Positions 11,045-23,032 of a DNA stretch of 64,000 nt are shown in pieces. The translations under genes were made by a program, and so were the position numbers. A model generated the notes under the pieces. That model made no database searches and had not been told where the DNA came from. It saw nothing but the letters and a program-made list of their open reading frames with translations. Within the stretch, counting starts at the first letter, position 1, and each line of letters opens with the position of its first letter. Source of the stretch: Phanerodontia chrysosporium (Eukaryota; Basidiomycota; Agaricomycetes; Polyporales; Phanerochaetaceae); assembly GCA_001910725.1 (NCBI GenBank), contig MJGA01000008.1, forward strand, positions 558,001-622,000. The letters run 5' to 3'.

Positions 11045-11918
11045 ATGCCGAACGCATGTATCCTGATTGCGGACGGGACTGAGGAGATGGAATTGTGCGT
11101 GTGCTACGCAATGTCGACGGCCTTTGCCAACGAGTTGCCGCTTGTTCTAGCACCATCACCTACGACACGCTCGTGCGCGCGGGTGTGTCGTGCGCCTCGG
11201 CGTACGTGTCTGCCGACAACGACAACGATGCGACGTTCAAGAGCCCGCCGTTCGCGCGCGGCTCGCGCGGGATCAATATCCTGCCCGACATGTTCTTCTC
11301 GCCGCAGGACTGCACTCCCGTAGGTGGTATGACGGGGCCAAATCCCGAGTGCTGACAACATCCGTGCGTTTGTAGGACAAATTCGACCTGCTTGTCATTC
11401 CTGGTGGTGCAAAGGGTGCTGAGACCATCTCCACGAACTCGCCTGTGCAGCACCTCGTCCGACGTTTCCTCGACGAGGGCAAGTTCGTAGGGATGATCTG
11501 TGCGGGTATGTGTGATAATTTTTCAGAGCAAAACACCGGTCTTACTCCTTTGTAGGAAGCCTCGCTGCCAAGACGTCTGGCCTCCCGAAGCAACCTATCA
11601 CGTCGCACCCGAGTGTCAAGTCCCAGCTGGAGAAAGGTACCCCTGAGCCCACGGCGCTCCGGAAACGGACAGTACTAATGCGCTTGATCAGACTTTGACT
11701 ACCGCGAGGAGCCCGTCGTCGTGTCGGGCAAGCTTGTAACGAGGTATGTCTTGGTTGTTCAGACACATTGCAGTGGCTCATTGTGTGTCGACTTCCGAAG
11801 TCGGGGACCGGGCACGACCTTCCCGTTCGCGCTGACACTCGTCGAGCTGCTCTGCGGCACAGAGAAGCGCAAAGAGGTCGCGGGTCCGATGGTCTTCCCG
11901 CCGAATACATTTGCTTAA
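11045..11918 (+). CDS. DJ-1/PARK7-family protein
   Basis: A member of the DJ-1/PfpI superfamily: small cytosolic proteins implicated in oxidative-stress defence and glyoxal or protein deglycation. The start is the ATG at 11045 (MPNACILIADGTEEMEF). The nucleophile elbow is clear in FVGMICAGSLAA, with the Cys inside the ICAGS motif, and the conserved Glu near the N-terminus is in DGTEEME. Other family blocks are TYDTLVRAGV, FDLLVIPGGAKGAE and VVSGKLVTSRGPGTTFPFAL, followed by a C-terminal helix. Introns lie at about 11094, 11321, 11505 and 11636, all GT-AG and in frame; the last joins LVT to SRGPG. The stop is at 11916, only 58 bp from the 3' end of the convergent nitronate monooxygenase gene, so the two 3' UTRs probably overlap. 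Confidence 0.93.
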
Positions 11919-11976
11919 TGGGGAAAATATAACATTGTACACTAACACATCGAATGGATTATCGTGGTCTCTAGTC

Positions 11977-13261
11977 TCACAACAGCGATTTCGCCTTCTG
12001 CAACGAGCGCACCGCGTCCTCGTGCAACATGGCTATGACATCTGCAGCAGGCTTGACCTCTTTCGTGAGCCCGACGGCCCTGCCCGCCCACACGACGACC
12101 GGTCGGGATCGTCACGCTTCACGGCCTCGTCGTACCGCCGCTTGCGCTCCTCGACAGGGAGGCCCTCGAGCTCGTCCGTCCGGATGCCGTTCGCGATCGC
12201 GTGCCCGATGACGCCCTGCGGCCACTGCGTGAAGCCCATGACCTCGTCGAAGCACGCGCTGTGCGCGGTCGACGCGAGCCCCGCGTCGCGGATCGCGGCC
12301 TTCTGCGCGGGCGTGTACCCGCACTCCTTCGTGAAGAGCAGGCGCGTGCCGAGCACGACGCCCGCCGCGCCGAGCGTGAGCAGCGCCGCGGCCTGCGCGC
12401 CCGTCGCGATGCCGCCTGCCGCGACTACCGGCGGGCCGTCCGGGGCCGCGTCGAGAATCGCGCTGACGAGGATGGACACGGGCGGGGCGTGTTTGCTCGA
12501 ATGCCCGCCTGCTTCCATGCCTGGCAGGAGGGGGACGCTTCGTGAGGGATGCACATTCCACGCTGCGAGAGACGCACCTTGCGCGACGATGATGTCGACC
12601 TTCCACTCGTTGGCGGCGCGGACGGCGTCCTCGGGCGTGTTCACGCACACGCCGACGAGCGTCCTGTGTGCACTATCTTTCTCGTGCGCGCGCACGGCGC
12701 GGACATGCCTGCCGAGGTCGTCGCCGAACGCAAAGTAGATGACCTTCGGCCGCTCGTCGAGGACGGCGGGGATGCGCGGGTCCTCTGAGACCTCGGTCTG
12801 GTCGAGCACCCAGCCGATGAGGCCGAGGCCGACGGGGAGCACCTTGCCTGCGGGAACGCCCAGCGCGGTGCGCACACGCCCGAGCGTCTGGCGTATCGTC
12901 TCTGAGGTGTCGAACGCTGCGAGGACAATGAGCACGCCCGTTCTGGGCACGAAGGCGGGCACGGACCTGCCCCGGTCATGCCGAATCCCCCGGCTTTGGT
13001 GACGGCGCACGCCAGGTCCGCGGACCAGGGGTACCCCATGGGGGCACTCATGATTGGCGTTGTGATGCCTGCGGAACGGGAACGTCAACATTGATTGTTA
13101 TGGGATCGCGACGAGGCATTTGAAACGGATAGTCAAAGCAGGAAGGGACGATAAGCAGCCATAGCCATCGGCTATGTCCAGTACAAAGGCAACAGCCAGC
13201 GAAGCACGCAACGGACGTACGCACCAAGGAGCTCGGTAAGTTTAGTTTTGATGGGATGCAT
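11977..13261 (-). CDS. Nitronate monooxygenase (2-nitropropane dioxygenase family)
   Basis: An FMN-dependent enzyme that oxidises alkyl nitronates such as propionate-3-nitronate to keto or aldehyde products and nitrite. The first exon is short (13261-13225, MHPIKTKLTELLG); a 156-nt intron joins it to ITTPIMSAPMGYPWSADLAC, the typical family start. A second intron near 12935-12980 joins GGFGMTGA to AFDTSETIRQTLG. FMN-binding features include VVAAGGIATGAQAAALLTLGA and GVVLGTRLL; the catalytic-region His is not assigned. Near 12101 the frame slips by one base (DDPDR to VVVWAGRAVGLTKEV), after which the expected C-terminus ends at the TGA at 11977. I read this as a one-base loss in a GG run, possibly a sequencing error. 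It is divergent from the alkenal reductase gene. Confidence 0.88.
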
Positions 13262-14116
13262 TACAGTGCGAGTCGGAAGGTGGAGACACAACGTCGGACG
13301 TTTAACGATTATCGAGCACCTATTCGGGGCACTGGAATGCCGAATTCGGGCGCGAGAAGAAGGATACGGCTAGTCCGCTCGCGGCCGAGGGGGCATTTAT
13401 ACGTCCCCCACACACGCCGAGGCAAACCTGGCCGAGGCAATGCACCGACGCTGCGCAACTTTGCGCTCGCGCCCCACGCTGGCCCTGGGAGACACCTGCG
13501 ATCGTTGAGAGGGGTTTCATGCGGTGATCTGTGACCACTTACTGACAAGTGCGCGCGAGAGCCGGCGTGTTGCGGCCATGCGAGACGGGATACGAGCATT
13601 GTCCCTGGATGGCGACCGCGGCTGTCCAAGGGAATGGCAGAGAGACGCGGCTGTGTCGGGATCGTCAAAGCGAGCGCGACGTTTGTACCTCGAGAGCCAA
13701 GCCCAGGAGGCACCCTGTTCTCTGAGACTCCCAGACGTCTCGCGTTTCGCGTCGCGGATGCAAGAGAAAGCAAGTCCTATTCGAGGCTAGCCCCACAGGC
13801 CCGAAGCGCGTCTTTCCTGTCTGATGGATGGATGCAGACCCACTTGCGTTTAGTTTACGCGCGCACATGTGTTTGCAACGATCCGGCGTGTCGTCTGCAC
13901 TTGTTCATACCAGGAACTTCGCTTCAAGTGTGTTATGGAATATCGCTGCCAGAACGATTCCCCCATGGTAACCGGTGCCACGTTGGCACACTCTAAATGG
14001 ACCTCGGCTACGTCGAGGAACACACCGAGCTGTATAAAAGCACGCCTATTGTGAATGCCTAGGGCCCCAACACCTCTCCTTTCCTCGACCCCGTCCGTTC
14101 CCCTCGCCTCCCAGTC
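13262..14116. promoter_or_regulatory. Shared divergent promoter region
   Basis: An 855-bp interval between the start codons of the divergent nitronate monooxygenase and alkenal reductase genes. It has no gene of its own; open frames here are Arg-rich shadows. A TATA box for the rightward gene is at 14033. Shared regulation is inferred from arrangement only. Confidence 0.5.
14033..14040 (+). promoter_or_regulatory. TATA box of alkenal reductase gene
   Basis: TATAAAAG, 77 bp upstream of the ATG at 14117 and followed by a C/T-rich leader typical of well-expressed fungal genes. Confidence 0.7.
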
Positions 14117-15449
14117 ATGCCTGTCGTCAAGAACGGTACCGTCTACTATGTCCAGCAGCCCGCGGACATGATCGTCCCCGGCGAGACGGTCAAGTACGTC
14201 GAGGAGGAGATCGATTTGGACAATGTCCCTCTCAATGGCGGTGTGCTGCTCAAGACCATTGCGGTCAGCAGTGACCCGTACATGCGCTACCGCATGCGCG
14301 CACCAGACAGCGAGCGCACCGCGTTCTGCCCTCTCTTGAAGCTCAACAAGCCGTACGTCCCCCCTGCAGTCTTTCAGAAACGCCACAAGGCTCACATCGC
14401 ATAGAGTTGACAACTTCGGTGTCGCTACCGTTGTTCGCAGCGAGGACCCCAAATTCCAGCCCGGTGACTTTGTCGATGGATTCATTAGTACGTTGCGGGT
14501 TGAAATTGCACATGCGTATGGCACTGACGGCCTGTAGACTTCCAGGAGTACTCCATCTGGCCGCCTCCCGCCGATGAGATGCACTTCCTGAGGTACATCC
14601 AGAAGATCGACCGCCCGGCGTCCATCCCCGCTTCCGTCTACGCTGGCACGCTCGGCCTCGCAGGCAAGAGCGCGTTCTCTGCTTTTGATGTCTTCGCGAA
14701 GGAAAAGGCGAAGGAAAGCAAGACCATCTTCGTGTCTGGCGCAGCGGGCCCTGTAGGAACGTGAGTGGTACCCTGCTCGCTTCATGGAAGCCGGGAGGCT
14801 AAAGTCATAAACAGCTTCGTCTGCGAGTACGCAAAGGTCTGCAACCCGAACATCAAGGTCATCGGTTCCGCTGGTTCCCCTGAGAAGATTAAGATTCTGA
14901 AGGAGATTGGTGTTGACGTGACGATTAACTACAAGGAGGATGACATGGAGAAAATCCTCAAGGAGCACGGACCAATTGACATGTTGGTTCTTCATTTACA
15001 ACGGAGTGATGTGATATTGACTTTGCTCTTAGTTACTGGGACAATGTTGCGGGTCCGACACTTGACGCTGCCCTGCTGAACATGAACAGCCAGGGCATCA
15101 TCATTGCCTGCGGTGCTATCAGCGCAGCTAGCAAGAATGGCGAGGGAAGCATTGTCAAGGTGAGCAAGATAATGCATGTAATGTAGGCTTGTGACTCACC
15201 ATATGCTCCTAGCACTTCGAGGAGATCTTCGAGCGCAGCATTATCGTCTACGGCTTCACCGTTGGCACTGGCCCATCGGCAGCAGCCCTCCCCAAGTTCT
15301 ACGACGTCGTCACACCGCTCGTCCTTGAGGGCAAGATCACCAGCCGTGAGCACCGCTTCTCGCTCAAGGAGGCTGGCGAGGCCCTTGCATCTGTCCACCG
15401 TGGCACGAACGTTGGCAAGGCGGTCATTGTCGTGTCGGACGATGCGTAG
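14117..15449 (+). CDS. NADP-dependent alkenal/ene reductase (zinc-free MDR family)
   Basis: A medium-chain dehydrogenase/reductase of the leukotriene B4 12-hydroxydehydrogenase / NADP-dependent alkenal double-bond reductase type. The family reduces alpha,beta-unsaturated carbonyls with NADPH in the cytosol. The N-terminal GroES-like half contains VSSDPYMRYRM, a hallmark of this subfamily. The Rossmann half has FVSGAAGPVGTFVCEYAKV (dinucleotide loop), KVIGSAGSPEKIKIL, GVDVTINYKE, YWDNVAGPTLDAALLNM, IIACGAISA and the C-terminal SREHRFSLKEAGEALASVH and GKAVIVVSDDA. Zinc-binding residues are absent, as expected. Introns lie near 14353, 14489, 14762, 14984, 15160; all are GT-AG and in frame. Start chosen at 14117 (MPVVKNGTVYYV) after a TATA box. 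Substrate specificity cannot be read from sequence. Confidence 0.92.
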
Positions 15450-15860
15450 GATACCCAAGGATTATTATGTAAATGTAGCATTAGGGCGTAATAGCTGGAA
15501 AATGTCGGAATGTATTGTGTCTTTGGATTGTAGATGGCTAAGGACGGGGTTGGTCGTGTGAAGGGCGACTTTGTCAGAGTCCGACATTGTGGGCGCCGGG
15601 CGCATCAGGCGGGGCAGGCGCCCGTAGTTGCCTTATGCAGCGAGCGCCGATCATGAGGCAACATGCTGGACTGAATTTCCGCCACATTTTGCTTCATTTT
15701 CTCGAATGTCATGAGCACCCGAGGAACATCCTCACCCTCTCCGCAATCTTGTGCTTGAAAACTGCTGCTGAGGCTTGCAAGAAGCTTCGTACCCCGAATC
15801 TGACTTAGAAAGCAACTCATAACGACTCCTCACGACCTTCACGAGGCTTTAGCTTCCACC
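15450..15860. other. Intergenic, about 410 bp
   Basis: Contains the 3' UTR of the alkenal reductase and the promoter of the coiled-coil gene. I see no gene or repeat in it. Confidence 0.5.
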
Positions 15861-17623
15861 ATGAACGACCACTCGCAATGGCACTCTATACGCCCCTGGC
15901 GGCCTTCGCTGTCTCTCGCAGTACGAGAGATTACATCCGTCTCTGCCACGTTCATTCTCTCTTCCCCGCTAGGTCCCTCCGATACAGCTTCCGTCGAGCA
16001 ATCGCTCGCCTCCCTCGGAATCACAAACGACGAGGACGAGGACGCTTCGGAGAGCAGCGGAGGCTCCCGCGGTGTTCAGATAGTCTCAGATGTGCTCTCA
16101 AAGGGTCTCTCCGTGAAGGTCAATGGTACGCCGTGGCAACGGGTACTCATGAAGATCGACGACGAGGCGGACCAGGCGGTCATCATCCTCTTTGGTCTCA
16201 TGCCAGGGAGACAGTACGACGTTGAGCTCGGCATCGTGCCGAACGAAAACGCTCTGCGCAGTCAAATCACCACCGGTGCGCTCGCACAATGTCCTTGATT
16301 CCGTATACGTGCGTTACTCACAAATGTTTTTGTCAGATGCTGGTCCGAGGCCCTCTGACTCCGACGGCACTGCAGAGTCGTCGCTAGTCTCGGAGATTGC
16401 GGAGCAGTCCGACCAGGCACTGTCAATAGCCACTTCCCAGTCGGATGCGAACGGCATGGCCATTACTCCGCACTCGAGCCCCTCCGACGCTCCTACTCCA
16501 TCACCCAGTTTCTCCCTGGAGGACAGAAGGATGCAACTCAATCACACGCTATCCTTGTTGACCGCTGAACATGCGACCCTTACGAGCACGCTAAAGTCAG
16601 CGCGCAGGGATGCGCAGAAGGCCGACGCTGCCCTGCGGGCGGAGATCGATGCTCTGAAGAGGGCGTCCGAGCGGGCAGCTCCTGCTGAGCTGCGGGCACG
16701 ACAGAAGGCACGGGCGCTGCAGGAGGCCGCTCGCCAGGCACTTGCCGCCGCAGAGCAGGTCGAGGCGCGGGTGCAGGAGCTCGAGGAGTCGCTGCCCCAG
16801 CTCGTGCAGCGGAGGGACGAAGTCGAGCGCGAGTGGGAGCGTGTCCGCGCGGAGGCGGACGAGGTACGCCGCCGCCGAGAGGAGGCCGAGCTCAGGGAAA
16901 GGAAGCGGGTGGAAGCAAAGCAGGCTGAATTGGCAGGTCTCGGGGACGCATGGAGCGGCTGTCCACCAGGCGAGAAAAACTGGAGGGCCTGGCGGGACCC
17001 TTGGAGAGCTCGAAGAGAGGTTGCGGCGCCTCGAGGAGGAGCGCGAGCGCATAGAGAGCGACCCATATGGCTACACGTACGAGGAGCCTGGCGAAGGCGA
17101 GCACGACGCAAGTCAGGAAGACGGGCATGCTGCCCATGCACAGACACACATCAGCCCTGGCCGCTCACACTCGCATGGGCACAGTGGCCACCATTCCCAT
17201 CCGCGCAAACGCCATTCACATCCGACAAACCACCAGCGGGGGGCGCCTGCGCCCATCGCGCGACCGGAGCCCATCCAGCGACCTGGGCACGGAGGCAGAA
17301 CCAATCTGCCCCCCAGCCCTGGTGTGATCCACCTGCAGGGCAGCGGCCACGCGCAGACAAGCTCATTGCCTGCCGTCAAGCGGACGCCGCCATCGAATGC
17401 CGGCAGCAGCACATCTGGTTCCTCGACGAACCCTTCTCCGGCGCCGCCGACCGCCTCGAATTTGTCGAGCCATGCCCCACCCTTTGAGCCACGAGGGATC
17501 AAATCTGATTTGAATCCAGGGAGCAGCCCCTTCGAGCCGCGCATCGGCGGACTCTCCATGGGCACACAGGGTCAAGCCCTGCCAGAGACTTTGAAGAAGA
17601 CTCCAGGTGCTGGGAAAGCGTAA
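15861..17623 (+). CDS. Coiled-coil protein with N-terminal FN3-like domain
   Basis: Not assigned to a named family. From the ATG at 15861 the first about 130 residues look like a fibronectin-III-type beta sandwich (WRPSLSLAVREITSVSATFI ... VIILFGLMPGRQYDVELGIV). After an intron (16277-16335) come an acidic Ser-rich linker and a long heptad-rich helix of about 170 residues dense in Glu, Arg, Ala and Gln (16540-17080). Then comes a His/Ser/Pro-rich disordered tail with HSHGHSGHHSH and FEPRG/FEPRI repeats, ending PGAGKA. Two single-base slips are needed inside the coiled coil, near 16940 (frame to RMERLSTRREKLEGLAG) and near 17000 in a GG run (to TLGELEERLRRLEEE); both restore heptads and look like missing G residues. 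Function unknown; a scaffold is plausible. Confidence 0.72.
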
Positions 17624-18006
17624 AGCATCCCAATAGACTTTGTGCTTCCCAGGATTTGCATTCCAGACCTTCCCGATCGATACCTGTCGCAAGAGCAGAG
17701 GCACCCCGTGTCCGTCTAGAGACGGGGGAAATTTCCGACAGCCCCACATAGCAAGGGACACCGGGATTACGACAAGCATTGATATGCATGCTGCTCGGCA
17801 AGGGGGAGTCAGCGAGGCTCGCGGGTAGAGTGTTGTTTTCATTGAGGGCCGGGATCGGCCGTGTTCTGTCGCGGAGTCGACGCTTAGATGTGTGGCAAAC
17901 GGCGTTATACGAGGGTCCGCTTGTATCTGTAGTACACGGCATTGTAGTGAATCTAAAAAACGTGAGATCTCTCGTAACTCTAAGCGCACGCGTGCAGAAA
18001 ATGCCT
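17624..18006. other. Convergent 3' intergenic region
   Basis: Lies between the 3' ends of the coiled-coil gene and the ENP2-like gene. It holds both 3' UTRs; no other gene or repeat is seen. Confidence 0.5.
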
Positions 18007-20610
18007 CTACAGCCGCCTGAACGTGTTTTTGCTCCCGCTGCGCATACCTTTCCTGCGCTGCGTCCGGCCGCGCCGCTCGGCCTCGCTCATCGCCACCTCA
18101 GGCTCCTCGCCACCCTTCTCAAGGCCCGCGCCGAACGTCTCGACGCCCTTCCGCTTGGGCTTCTTGCGGCGGCCTTGCCACCGTCGTCTGCGGCGGCTGA
18201 GGCGGAGGGAATGTAGGTCATCTCGACGCCGCCGTCCGCAGCGAACTTGACGCCCTCGAAGTCGGACATCCTGCCCTTGCCCTTCGCCGACACCGTCGAG
18301 CGGCGCTGCCCGAACGTGGCGTTCTTGTCGAGCCGCCCGCCCGCACCGTCCGCGTGCGCTCGCATGGGCACCAGGCGCACGTTCGGGTTGCGGTTGACAG
18401 GTGCCTTGCGTTGCCGAGCCGCACTCTCGCGAGCGGCCATACGCGCGCGGATGTCATCCGTCCAGAGCTCTGGAAAAACGCAAGGCGACAATAAGTGCCA
18501 AGTCCCCAGTCAATGAAACGATGTCTCTTACCTCCGGCAGCGTCGCTGTCTTCGCTGTCGCTGTCGCTGCTGCCACCGCTTCCGCTTCCACTCTCGCTGT
18601 CACTGTCGAGACCGTCAGAAGAGACTTTGTCGCTCTCTTCCTCCTCGGACTCCACTGCCGTCTTGGTCCGCCCACTTGGGGCCGCGCCACGCTGGTTCTG
18701 CCGTTGGGCAGCAGCCGAGGGGTTAAGCAGCGCGAACTCCCTGCTCTGCTCATCGACCTCGAACTCGGGATTCTCGAACAACTCCTTGAAGCGAGGGTCG
18801 TTGAGCAAGGTGGCTTTCTCCGCGGCCTTCCCAGGCTCGCTCGCGGCGTTCTCATCGACCTCCATGGCATCATCCTCGGCGGATTTCGCCTTGCGTGCGG
18901 CCTTCTTCTCGGCCTTCTTCCTCTCGCGCTCCTCCTCCTTCCTGATCTTCTCAGCCAACGCCTTGTTGACCTTGACGTTCGCGTCCTTCCGCGTGCGAAT
19001 GCGCGTCTCGGCCATTTTCTCCATTTTCTCCCGAATCGCACGTTCGCGGTGCTCCTCGTAGACATACGGATTGGCGATGAGTCGCGCGGTGTCATACAGC
19101 TGCAGCGACAGGAAGTAGCCATGCATGTAAGGCTTGAGCGCCGGGGTACCAATAAGGTGATCCAGGCCGAGGCTACGTATGACATGAGCTCATGTATGAC
19201 ATCGCAACTGAATGACGATACACACCTGGTAAGCTCGCTGCGCTCAACGAACTTGAAGTCCTGATATGCCGTCCGCGTGGTCTGATCTTCCATCTCCTCC
19301 GTAAGGTTCTCGAGGAAACTGCACCATCGCGGCGCCGGGCCCAGTTGGGGGATGTAATACGAGGTCATTTGGATACCCTCATTTGCGAGCATAAGAAGAC
19401 CGCTCCCGGGGAGATGGTGAACGTCGTTAATATCCGAAGCAGGCGTAATAGAAGTAAAGTTCGCAGAAGGCTGCGGGTGCAATCCATAGTCAGTGATGTA
19501 GTCGATAGCAGAGGAAGCGTGAAACATCACGCACCTGATTTCTGTCCCAAATCTTGATGACCTTCTTGTCCGCGCTGAGCACCAGACCATCGCCTGCCAT
19601 CCTGCTGCCACCCTCGATCCAGGATACGTTTTTCACGGGCAACCCGTACCCCTGATCCTTAATGGCAAAGGGCCGAGCAGACCGAATGTCGTAAAGCAGC
19701 GTGTGGCCCGTCGAGGTACCGATAGCGTACGAGAGCCCGTCCATGCGGGACGCGAGCGCGGTGACCGAAACCGAAGGGCCCCCCGTCACGTCTTCGAGGC
19801 CAGGCAGCGCAGGCGCCGCGGCGCCAGCAGGCAGCAGGCGTCCAAGGGGGAGCTTGAGCAGCCCGACGCGCGAGCGAGAGCGCGGATCCCAGAACTCGAC
19901 TGTGCCGTTCCCCTCTACGCCAAACGCATACAGCTGGTGCGCGGGGTTGACGTCGATACAGTTTACGCCTGGCACGTCGCCGCTCTCGCCCACGAGGGCG
20001 AGCGGCGTCATGAAACGGCCCTCGGCGAGGTTCAGGCGGTAGACCTCGTTTCCAGCACCGGCGATGAGTGCGTCACACGACGGGAAGTGGTAGCCCAGCG
20101 CGCGGCCAAAGCGTGGTATTCGCGTGCGGTAGTACAGACCGCCCTGGTTGTGGAACTCGACCGAGCGGTCATTTTGGAGGTGTATCGACTTTGTCCAGTC
20201 GTCCGAGAGCATCTGCGTGCGGCGCGATGAGCACGCCCGCCCGCGGGGACCAGCACATGGGCAGAAGACTCACTCACAAGAAAGTCGACATTCTCTGCGT
20301 CCGAATGTCGTTCGAACTTCAGCGAGAGCTGATCCAGATCCCAGACCCTGATCTGCGGTTTGTACGTTCCAGTCGCGACGACATGGTGTCCGTCCCTCGT
20401 CGTTTTTACGCGGTTGCTAGCCTCGGGGAATTCAAAGTGTTGAATGAGCTCTAGAGTCCCCTCAACCTGCTCTTTGACAGCCCCCCGTTTGCCCTTTTCC
20501 TTCACAGCGCGTTTGCGAGTGAGCCAGTCAGGTAATGAAGAAGATGAGCCGGATGCAGCACCATTGACTGTGTAGACTTTGACCGAGCCTGGATCGGGTA
20601 GAGTCGCCAT
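18007..20610 (-). CDS. ENP2/NOL10-type nucleolar WD40 protein
   Basis: An orthologue of yeast Enp2 and human NOL10, a WD40 protein of the early 40S processome required for 18S rRNA maturation in the nucleolus. It starts at 20610 (MATLPDPGSVKVYTVNG) and has the family order. First comes a WD40 propeller with TYKPQIRVWDLDQLSLKFERH, LYAFGVEGNGTVEFWDPRSR, SYAIGTSTGHTLLYDIR and GLVLSADKKVIKIWDRNQ. Next is the LGPAPRWCSFLENLTEEMED segment unique to Enp2, then a Lys/Glu-rich NUC153-like region (LLNDPRFKELFENPEFEVDE), an acidic Ser/Asp tract, and a basic C-terminus ending RSGSKNTFRRL at 18007. One base appears missing near 18172 in a GG run, where the frame moves from GGKAA to RRKKPKRKGVETFGAG. Introns are short. 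Expected to be essential. Confidence 0.93.
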
Positions 20611-21061
20611 TTTGGAGGGTCGTAAGGGGTATAGTGAGAACGAAGAACCGGATAACCAGAGCCAACAGAGACCAGGCGAGCAAGAGTGGGTGCCCCGAAG
20701 AGCGTGCAGATGAGAGTAGAAGAGACGCCGGACAAAATTCCTGATCGAGGCGGCGGCGGGCGCCCCGCCCTCCAGCGCTAATATTTACGAGGGGCCGCCT
20801 GTCCAAGAACAGACAGCAGGACTTGTGGCAAATGACTTGCAAAGTCTCCTTCGCAAGCGTGGTATCCAGTTTTCCAGGCAAGATATCCTATTTGAACACA
20901 GGAATATAATATATAAAAAAGACCAGTCCCCGCCCCTTTTCCACACATCGCGCTCCTGCCTACTACGACTGGTAGTGGATATGAGGTCGCGTCCGGCGGT
21001 ATACAAATCGATGAAAGGGAATCCAGCCTGCCGTTGAAAGGCTCCGTGTTTTCGCGTCCAC
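20611..21061. other. Promoter of ENP2-like gene, 3' flank of SURF4
   Basis: About 450 bp without a gene. It contains the ENP2 5' region and the SURF4 3' UTR, including an AT-rich ATATAATATATAAAAAAG stretch near 20904-20922 that could act as a TATA or polyadenylation-efficiency element. Confidence 0.45.
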
Positions 21062-22331
21062 CTAATATGTCTTCTTCTTCTCGTCGACGGACAGGCCACC
21101 TATGGAAAGATCAGCGGATGCGCGCACGCTTTAGCGCGTAAGTGACGTACCAGGACCCATGTTCACCAACAGAATCAGACCTCCAACAATGGCTAACCAA
21201 TCCTAGTTTAGAAGCAATCTGAACTAAGCTGAGATGATACCTACAGAGAGTCTGGAAGAAGTCGTATCTGCGAAAGCGCGAATCAGTCCAAGGTTCGCGG
21301 ACGTGAATACCGCAGAAACTCACTTCAGGAAGTCGCGCTGAGGGTGCGCACTGTGCACGCTCCACCAGTTGTTGATGAAGACGTTGAAGACGCTGAGAAC
21401 GATAACAAGGAACGCAGCAGACCACTTGGCCTTGAAGCCAATAGCAACCATGACGCAGGCAGCGAGACCGATGAGCGACACGAACGCACGGCCGATGCTC
21501 CATTCACCGCGGAAGGCAAACCAATGAACAGGAAGATGAGGAGTACGCGGCCCGCGAGCAAGAAACTAGTACCGAGCGGGTCAGCATTAGGGGCGCCAAG
21601 GTGAGACGGGGGTACGCACTATTTCTTGCGGTCCGTCTCGCTGAGACTCGGAAGACCAGCGAACAACGTCCTGCGCGTGTACATGGAGTCGCTGAACACC
21701 ATCAAGAGACCGCCGATGACCGAGAGGTTGCGCAGGAAGAAGTTGAGGTCAAAGAGGAGACCGTAGCCGATAGCTTGCATGATGACGACGGAAAGGAGAC
21801 CGCCGACAGCGTATTCAGTATGCCTCTTTGAGATGACCGCTCCCGAGCCAACCAGCATAGTCTATTTTGTCAAATAGACGTGTCAGGGTGGGAAAGACGC
21901 GCAACCAAGCTAGCCGAGACACGTACGATGACATTGAGTGCGAGGAAGAGGTGCGAAAGTCCCCAAGGGAAGTGCCGGTGTCTGCGTGGGCCGAGGATAC
22001 GTGTGAACAGAGGGAGACGTGCAAACACGAGAGAAGCGCACCTCTGGAGGTACCAGAGCTGGTCACTCCACTGCGAGACGATGCGTAACGAGTCCTCGAG
22101 GAAGGTGACGACGATGAGGAACCTGCCGATCGCGGGCAGGTGGGGCTTCAAGGGTTGGGTGTAGATGTCCACGTTGTCCTCGACTGTGCGGGCGAAACCA
22201 CGGAGCTTTTCGAGCGGATCGTCCGGGTTGGCTGCCCTGTAGCCCGAGGACGGGCGGGCGTTGGAGAAGCCGTGGGGGTCGGGCTGGTAGCCTCCAGAGG
22301 CTGGACGAGCGATGTGTATACGAGAGGACAT
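21062..22331 (-). CDS. SURF4/Erv29 ER cargo receptor
   Basis: The fungal orthologue of yeast Erv29 and animal SURF4, a multi-pass receptor that cycles between ER and Golgi and loads soluble cargo into COPII vesicles. Start at 22331 (MSSRIHIARPASGGYQPDP). The family core is clear: DPLEKLRGFARTVEDNVDIY, PHLPAIGRFLIVVTFLEDSLR, WSDQLWYLQ, ISKRHTEYAVGGLLSVVIMQ, GYGLLFDLNFFLRNLSVIGG, LSETDRKKYFLLAGRVLLIF and NNWWSVHSAHPQRDFLKYDF. About six or seven hydrophobic helices are present. The C-terminus reads DEKKKTY, giving a dilysine KKxx signal for COPI retrieval, as in the family. Several introns of about 50-80 nt interrupt the gene. It is divergent from the MutY gene. Confidence 0.95.
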
Positions 22332-23032
22332 GGCGGACGGGGCTGGCGGAGGACGAAGAGGTAAGGAACGGTGAAGGAGCGAGGACAAGTCGGGGATGCG
22401 TTCAAAGTGACGACGTGGCGGTTTAGTAGCCGTGAGAACCCTGTCCGCATCAGGACATCACCACTGCCTTTTCCGGCGTTTACGCTGAAACGTCCACCAC
22501 ATCGCTTTCGCCACTGCCGCAGATGGCCTCTGTTTCGCGGTTGCAATCCTCGCCGTCGTCGTCGTGCGCAATGCCGGGGAGAGACACGACGGATGGGAGG
22601 CCTAAGTCTGATTACGCCGACCCCTCGTGATGTGACAGACCGCGCCTCGCGAACGACAGTGCATTTGTTGTACGAGTGTCCGACACACTCCTCGTCTGTA
22701 TCTTGTGTATCCTAGGAACTGTAATACGCCTGTTAGCACTCTAGAAACACTTTGTGAGCCCGAAATGAACGCAGACGGCGCCATGGAGATGCCACTGCCG
22801 AGGCAAGCATGGTCACGCTCGCCACGCGACGGGCCGTCACGCTACGCGACTGGCCGCGGACCTACTTTGACCGCATCAACCAAGTACCACGTCCGCACCG
22901 ACCCACAAACTCATTTTCTGGTAAATGTTTGCATCAATTGTTGCTCTTGTTTGTCTCCAGGCTGGCGTGCGGCTGCTGATCAACTATACATAGCGGAAAG
23001 TTCATCTGCGTGGCCAGGAAAAAGCACGAACA
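22332..23032. promoter_or_regulatory. Divergent promoter region, SURF4 and MutY
   Basis: Seven hundred bases between two divergent start codons, without a supported gene. No clear TATA box was found for either side. Confidence 0.5.

Noticed and set aside
12033..13091. Single long frame as the nitronate monooxygenase start (MLTFPFRRHH)
   Set aside because: The true N-terminus (TKLTELLG joined to ITTPIMSAPMG) is reached by splicing from 13261; the long frame's first 35 residues are out of frame with the conserved start.
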